DNA of 64,000 nucleotides from Himantopus leucocephalus (taxonomy: Eukaryota; Chordata; Aves; Charadriiformes; Recurvirostridae): assembly GCA_003993805.1 (NCBI GenBank), contig RSEF01000003.1, positions 81,608,033 to 81,672,032 of the forward strand. Reading direction: 5' to 3'. Made by a program: the position numbers and the translations under genes. The notes under the pieces are model-generated. The model was not told the origin of the DNA and did no database searches. It saw nothing but the letters and a program-made list of their open reading frames with translations. This document shows, piece by piece, positions 61,291 through 64,000 of this stretch (the stretch's first letter is position 1; the number at the start of each line of letters is the position of its first letter).

Positions 61291-61295
61291 ACCAC

Positions 61296-63409
61296 TAAAC
61301 TGCAAAAGGACTAAAAACTACACTGCCCTGAGAAGCTTGTCTAGAACTGCCAGAGACAGTTAGTATGGTACATTCATAAGAAGATGTGACAAAGATAGAG
61401 ATGAATAAGCTGAACCTCAGAAAGTTACAAAACTTAGAGTAGTAGTACTCCCAAGCAAGTTGTCTGGATCACAAGAAAAAAACCTATCATTAAGTTGTAT
61501 ATTAAGACATTTGATATTGAGGGATAAACTACTGCAGATTGCATAGAAAGATTGAGATGAGAGTGTATGCATCAATAAGTCATAGAACATTAAAAGGAAA
61601 ATGATAGTATGTTATCAGAAGATAATTATGTTTCTTCTACAGACATTCTCACCTGGTGTAAATCAGCAGATTTCATTTGCAGTGAGAATTCTGGTGATTT
61701 ATAAACAGAGGAGAACTTGGCTTGCTGTTTGTGTTCCCATGCTGTCCTTGTAACACTGTTTGGACCGGAAACGTTCATATTCATGTTTTCCTGAATTTTA
61801 AGACACTACGCATTGTGAAATAGTTGGCAGCCTGGGAAGTGCCATCTATCACTCCTGTGAGCTTAATGGAAAAGCTGTTTGACCACACAGAATGCTTCAC
61901 AAACCCAACAAAATAGAAACAGATTTAAAATTCCAATGAACAGGGAATGGTGAGCCCAGTCTTGAGAGGTTCAGAACATGCATTGCTTTCACTGGAATAG
62001 AACAGGGCAGATTTTGAGTGAAAGAAAGAAACAGTTTCTCTAGGGCTTATTCCTAAAAGGAGCTGAAAATCTCCTAGGAAGTGTTGAGTGCTCCGTATTC
62101 CCACTGAATTCTTATGATTCTGTCCTTCCTTCTCTTACATCTTTAAAACAAGTATACAACATTGTGCTTCTAAATCTGAAGGCTGTTATTTTTTTTTTGT
62201 CATAATGAAGTATAGTTTTATTTTCATTTCAAAACACTTGCTTTTAAAAACCATAAAAAAATGGTGCTTTGCAAGTTTTCTGACAAAATGAAACTAATAA
62301 TTTTGTTTGCTGCTAGTATCCTCCAAGCGGTAATGTGAACTGAGGTATCAATTATTTAGTACCATGGAACACTAATATGGATATGGTGATTTCTCATTAA
62401 TACTAACAACTTCAGAACTAATTCTCATTATCTGGAAATAATTATGTAGCTGCTTAGTAAGTGATTAAATTCAAACAGAAGTATATAATGTGTTTACAAA
62501 AAAAGAATTGGTTGACGTTACAAAATGTTAATGGCTTTATTCCTTAAAACTTATTGTTGAATCGGCCCATACATTTAAGGAATGTTCTTAAAACTGTGGA
62601 CTGTCTTATTATTTAGTGTAGAAATTGCATCCAATTTGGAAAAACACTTTGGATCTACCAGCTACAAATGAAGCAACAATCACAAAAATAATAAAACCCC
62701 CACAAAATCCTAGAAGAATGTAATTCAGATTTTAATGGAAAAACAAAATTATTTGCCCATAATTGTTTGGCTAAGGCTGTTTCTATTTTCCCTTCATATG
62801 TATAATTTTTGGCATTTAAAGGTTGGAAGTAGAGTAGCAGAAAGAAATCCTTTCACACATGCAGGGTCCGGAAACTCAATGACAGGAAAGGCTAAGACTC
62901 CTAAAGCAGGCATGAAGTTTGGGTGGAACAGTCTCTGGGACCCTCATTTCATCTCACTGTTTGAAAGCTTGAGGGTTTTTGTTGAAGGAGAAGCCTTCTT
63001 TTGTGTATCTTCCCTTATCTTTCAGGTTTTAGGACTAGGTGCTCAGCAGTAATGAAAAGTATTGAGAAACAAGCGTGAAAATGGAGTGATGAGAAATGTT
63101 CTCTCTGCATTACAGCTTCCGTCTTGGATGATACACAGGGAGCTTAAGTGAGGAGTTCAGGAGCAGATGCATGGATGCTATTAAAGCTTATGTGCCAAAG
63201 CATTAAAACTAGAACTGTTCTTCTCCATAAAGGACGGAATAAAGATGACCTTCTAGCCATAAATTTGCCAGTAAAATACATGTGCACTGTATCATTTGGC
63301 TCAATAAAAAATGCAGCATGTGGCAAAATTTTAGACAGATAAATGTAATTAACACTGAAAGGCAGATGGCAAGGAAAAGGGACAGAGGAAGAAAAAAATA
63401 CATAAGGAT
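61296..63409. other. Intergenic, no gene recognised
   Basis: AT-rich sequence with no gene, RNA or repeat that I can support. Confidence 0.5.
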
Positions 63410-63850
63410 GGGATGCAGTGAAACTCTCTAACATGATGATCAAAGGACTGGGAAGCCTGCCATATGAGGAAAGGCTGAGAGAACTGGGTTTGCTCAGCCT
63501 TGAGAAAAGAAGGCTTAGGGGAGATCTTATCACCATGATCCAGTAGGGTGGCTACAAAGAAGATGGAGACTCCCTTTTTACAAGGAGTCACATGGAAAAG
63601 ACGAGAGGTAATGGGTACAAGTTACTCCTGGGGAGATTCCGATTGGACACAAGAGGAACATTTTTCCCAATGAAACAATCAGCCGTTGGAATAATCTCCC
63701 CAGGGAAGTGGTGGATTCCCCATCATTGGACACTTAAGATTCAGCTGGACAGGGTGCTGGGCCACCTTGTCTAGACTGTGCTTTTGCCAAGAAAGGTTGG
63801 ACCAGATGATCCTTGAGATCCCTTCCAACCTGCTATTCTATGATTCTATG
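63410..63850 (+). mobile_element. CR1 LINE 3' region, + strand
   Basis: It contains CCATATGAGGAAAGGCTGAG, GAGAACTGGGTTTGCTCAGC, AGAAGGCTTAGGGGAGATC and GGTAATGGGTACAAG, followed by GGAATAATCTCCCCAGGG. It ends GATCCCTTCCAACC and ATTCTATGATTCTATG. These are the C-terminal RT-derived and 3' UTR landmarks of CR1 in correct order with good octamers, so it is a moderately young, 5'-truncated insertion. Short open frames here (for example 63,592-63,774) are part of the element. Confidence 0.92.
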
Positions 63851-64000
63851 AAGATTGTAAGTATGTTAAGAATTCCATCCTCACAGAGAACAATATTTAA
63901 ATGCTTTCTTAAACAGAAGAATACGCTGCAGATTTTTTCCTAAACCAGAGCCTAAATTTACAAATGAGGGTCAGTGCATATTGGTTTATGCATTCACTGT
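63851..64000. other. Right edge of window, nothing recognised
   Basis: The last 150 bp after the CR1 contain no feature that I recognise. Confidence 0.5.

Noticed and set aside
63144..63536. 130-codon open frame on the minus strand
   Set aside because: Its first part is antisense to the CR1 at 63.4 kb and the rest has no recognisable content.
1..64000. CRISPR array, operon, phage or plasmid features
   Set aside because: Vertebrate-type repeats, splice signals and a CpG-island promoter show this is a bird nuclear locus; no regularly spaced repeats or compact gene arrays exist.

Overview
The window looks like nuclear DNA from a bird. It is AT-rich, mostly non-coding vertebrate DNA. Its recognisable repeats are nearly all CR1 LINE fragments with the typical CR1 3' end (a GGTCCCTTCCAACC block, then ATTCTATG-type octamers), plus one solo LTR of a type I associate with avian ERVL-like elements. 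I see no bacterial or viral gene organisation, CRISPR array, rRNA or tRNA. The species cannot be read from the sequence. The LTR type is, as far as I recall, widespread in non-galliform birds, which is an inference.

There is one convincing gene, on the + strand in the middle. A CpG-island promoter (about 21,455-21,740) carries two CCAAT boxes, a perfect NRF1 palindrome and a YY1-like site. Two short non-coding leader exons follow (exon 1 ending at 21,704; exon 2 at 22,397-22,475). A giant terminal exon starts at 24,375 and holds the whole coding sequence (24,380-30,406), a 2,008-residue protein with eight Tudor-like repeats. It is best called TDRD15, a presumed germ-granule scaffold. A long 3' UTR follows, with poly(A) signals at 31,655, 31,831 and 33,290.

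Layout: 1-21.4 kb is gene-free, with minus-strand CR1 copies at 4.16-5.30, 5.69-5.87 (broken by a 100-N gap) and 11.13-11.39 kb, and an old palindromic MITE-like element at 13.44 kb. 21.4-33.3 kb is the TDRD15 unit, and 11.4-33.3 kb has no CR1 that I can recognise. 33.3-43 kb is CR1-rich (33.34, 36.64, 38.27, 40.81 after a second 100-N gap, 40.85 and 42.08 kb). 43-64 kb is a gene desert with ancient CR1 debris (54.7 and 57.0 kb), the solo LTR (60,730-61,290) and a CR1 at 63.4 kb.

The points most worth a second look are: the pattern of intact and lost ligand-cage residues across the eight Tudor repeats; three consecutive four-codon upstream ORFs in the 79-nt leader exon; two assembly gaps that stop at the same base of the CR1 3' end; and two homopolymer runs, each interrupted by a single N, flanking the gene. 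I found nothing that I can honestly call a new multi-gene system.
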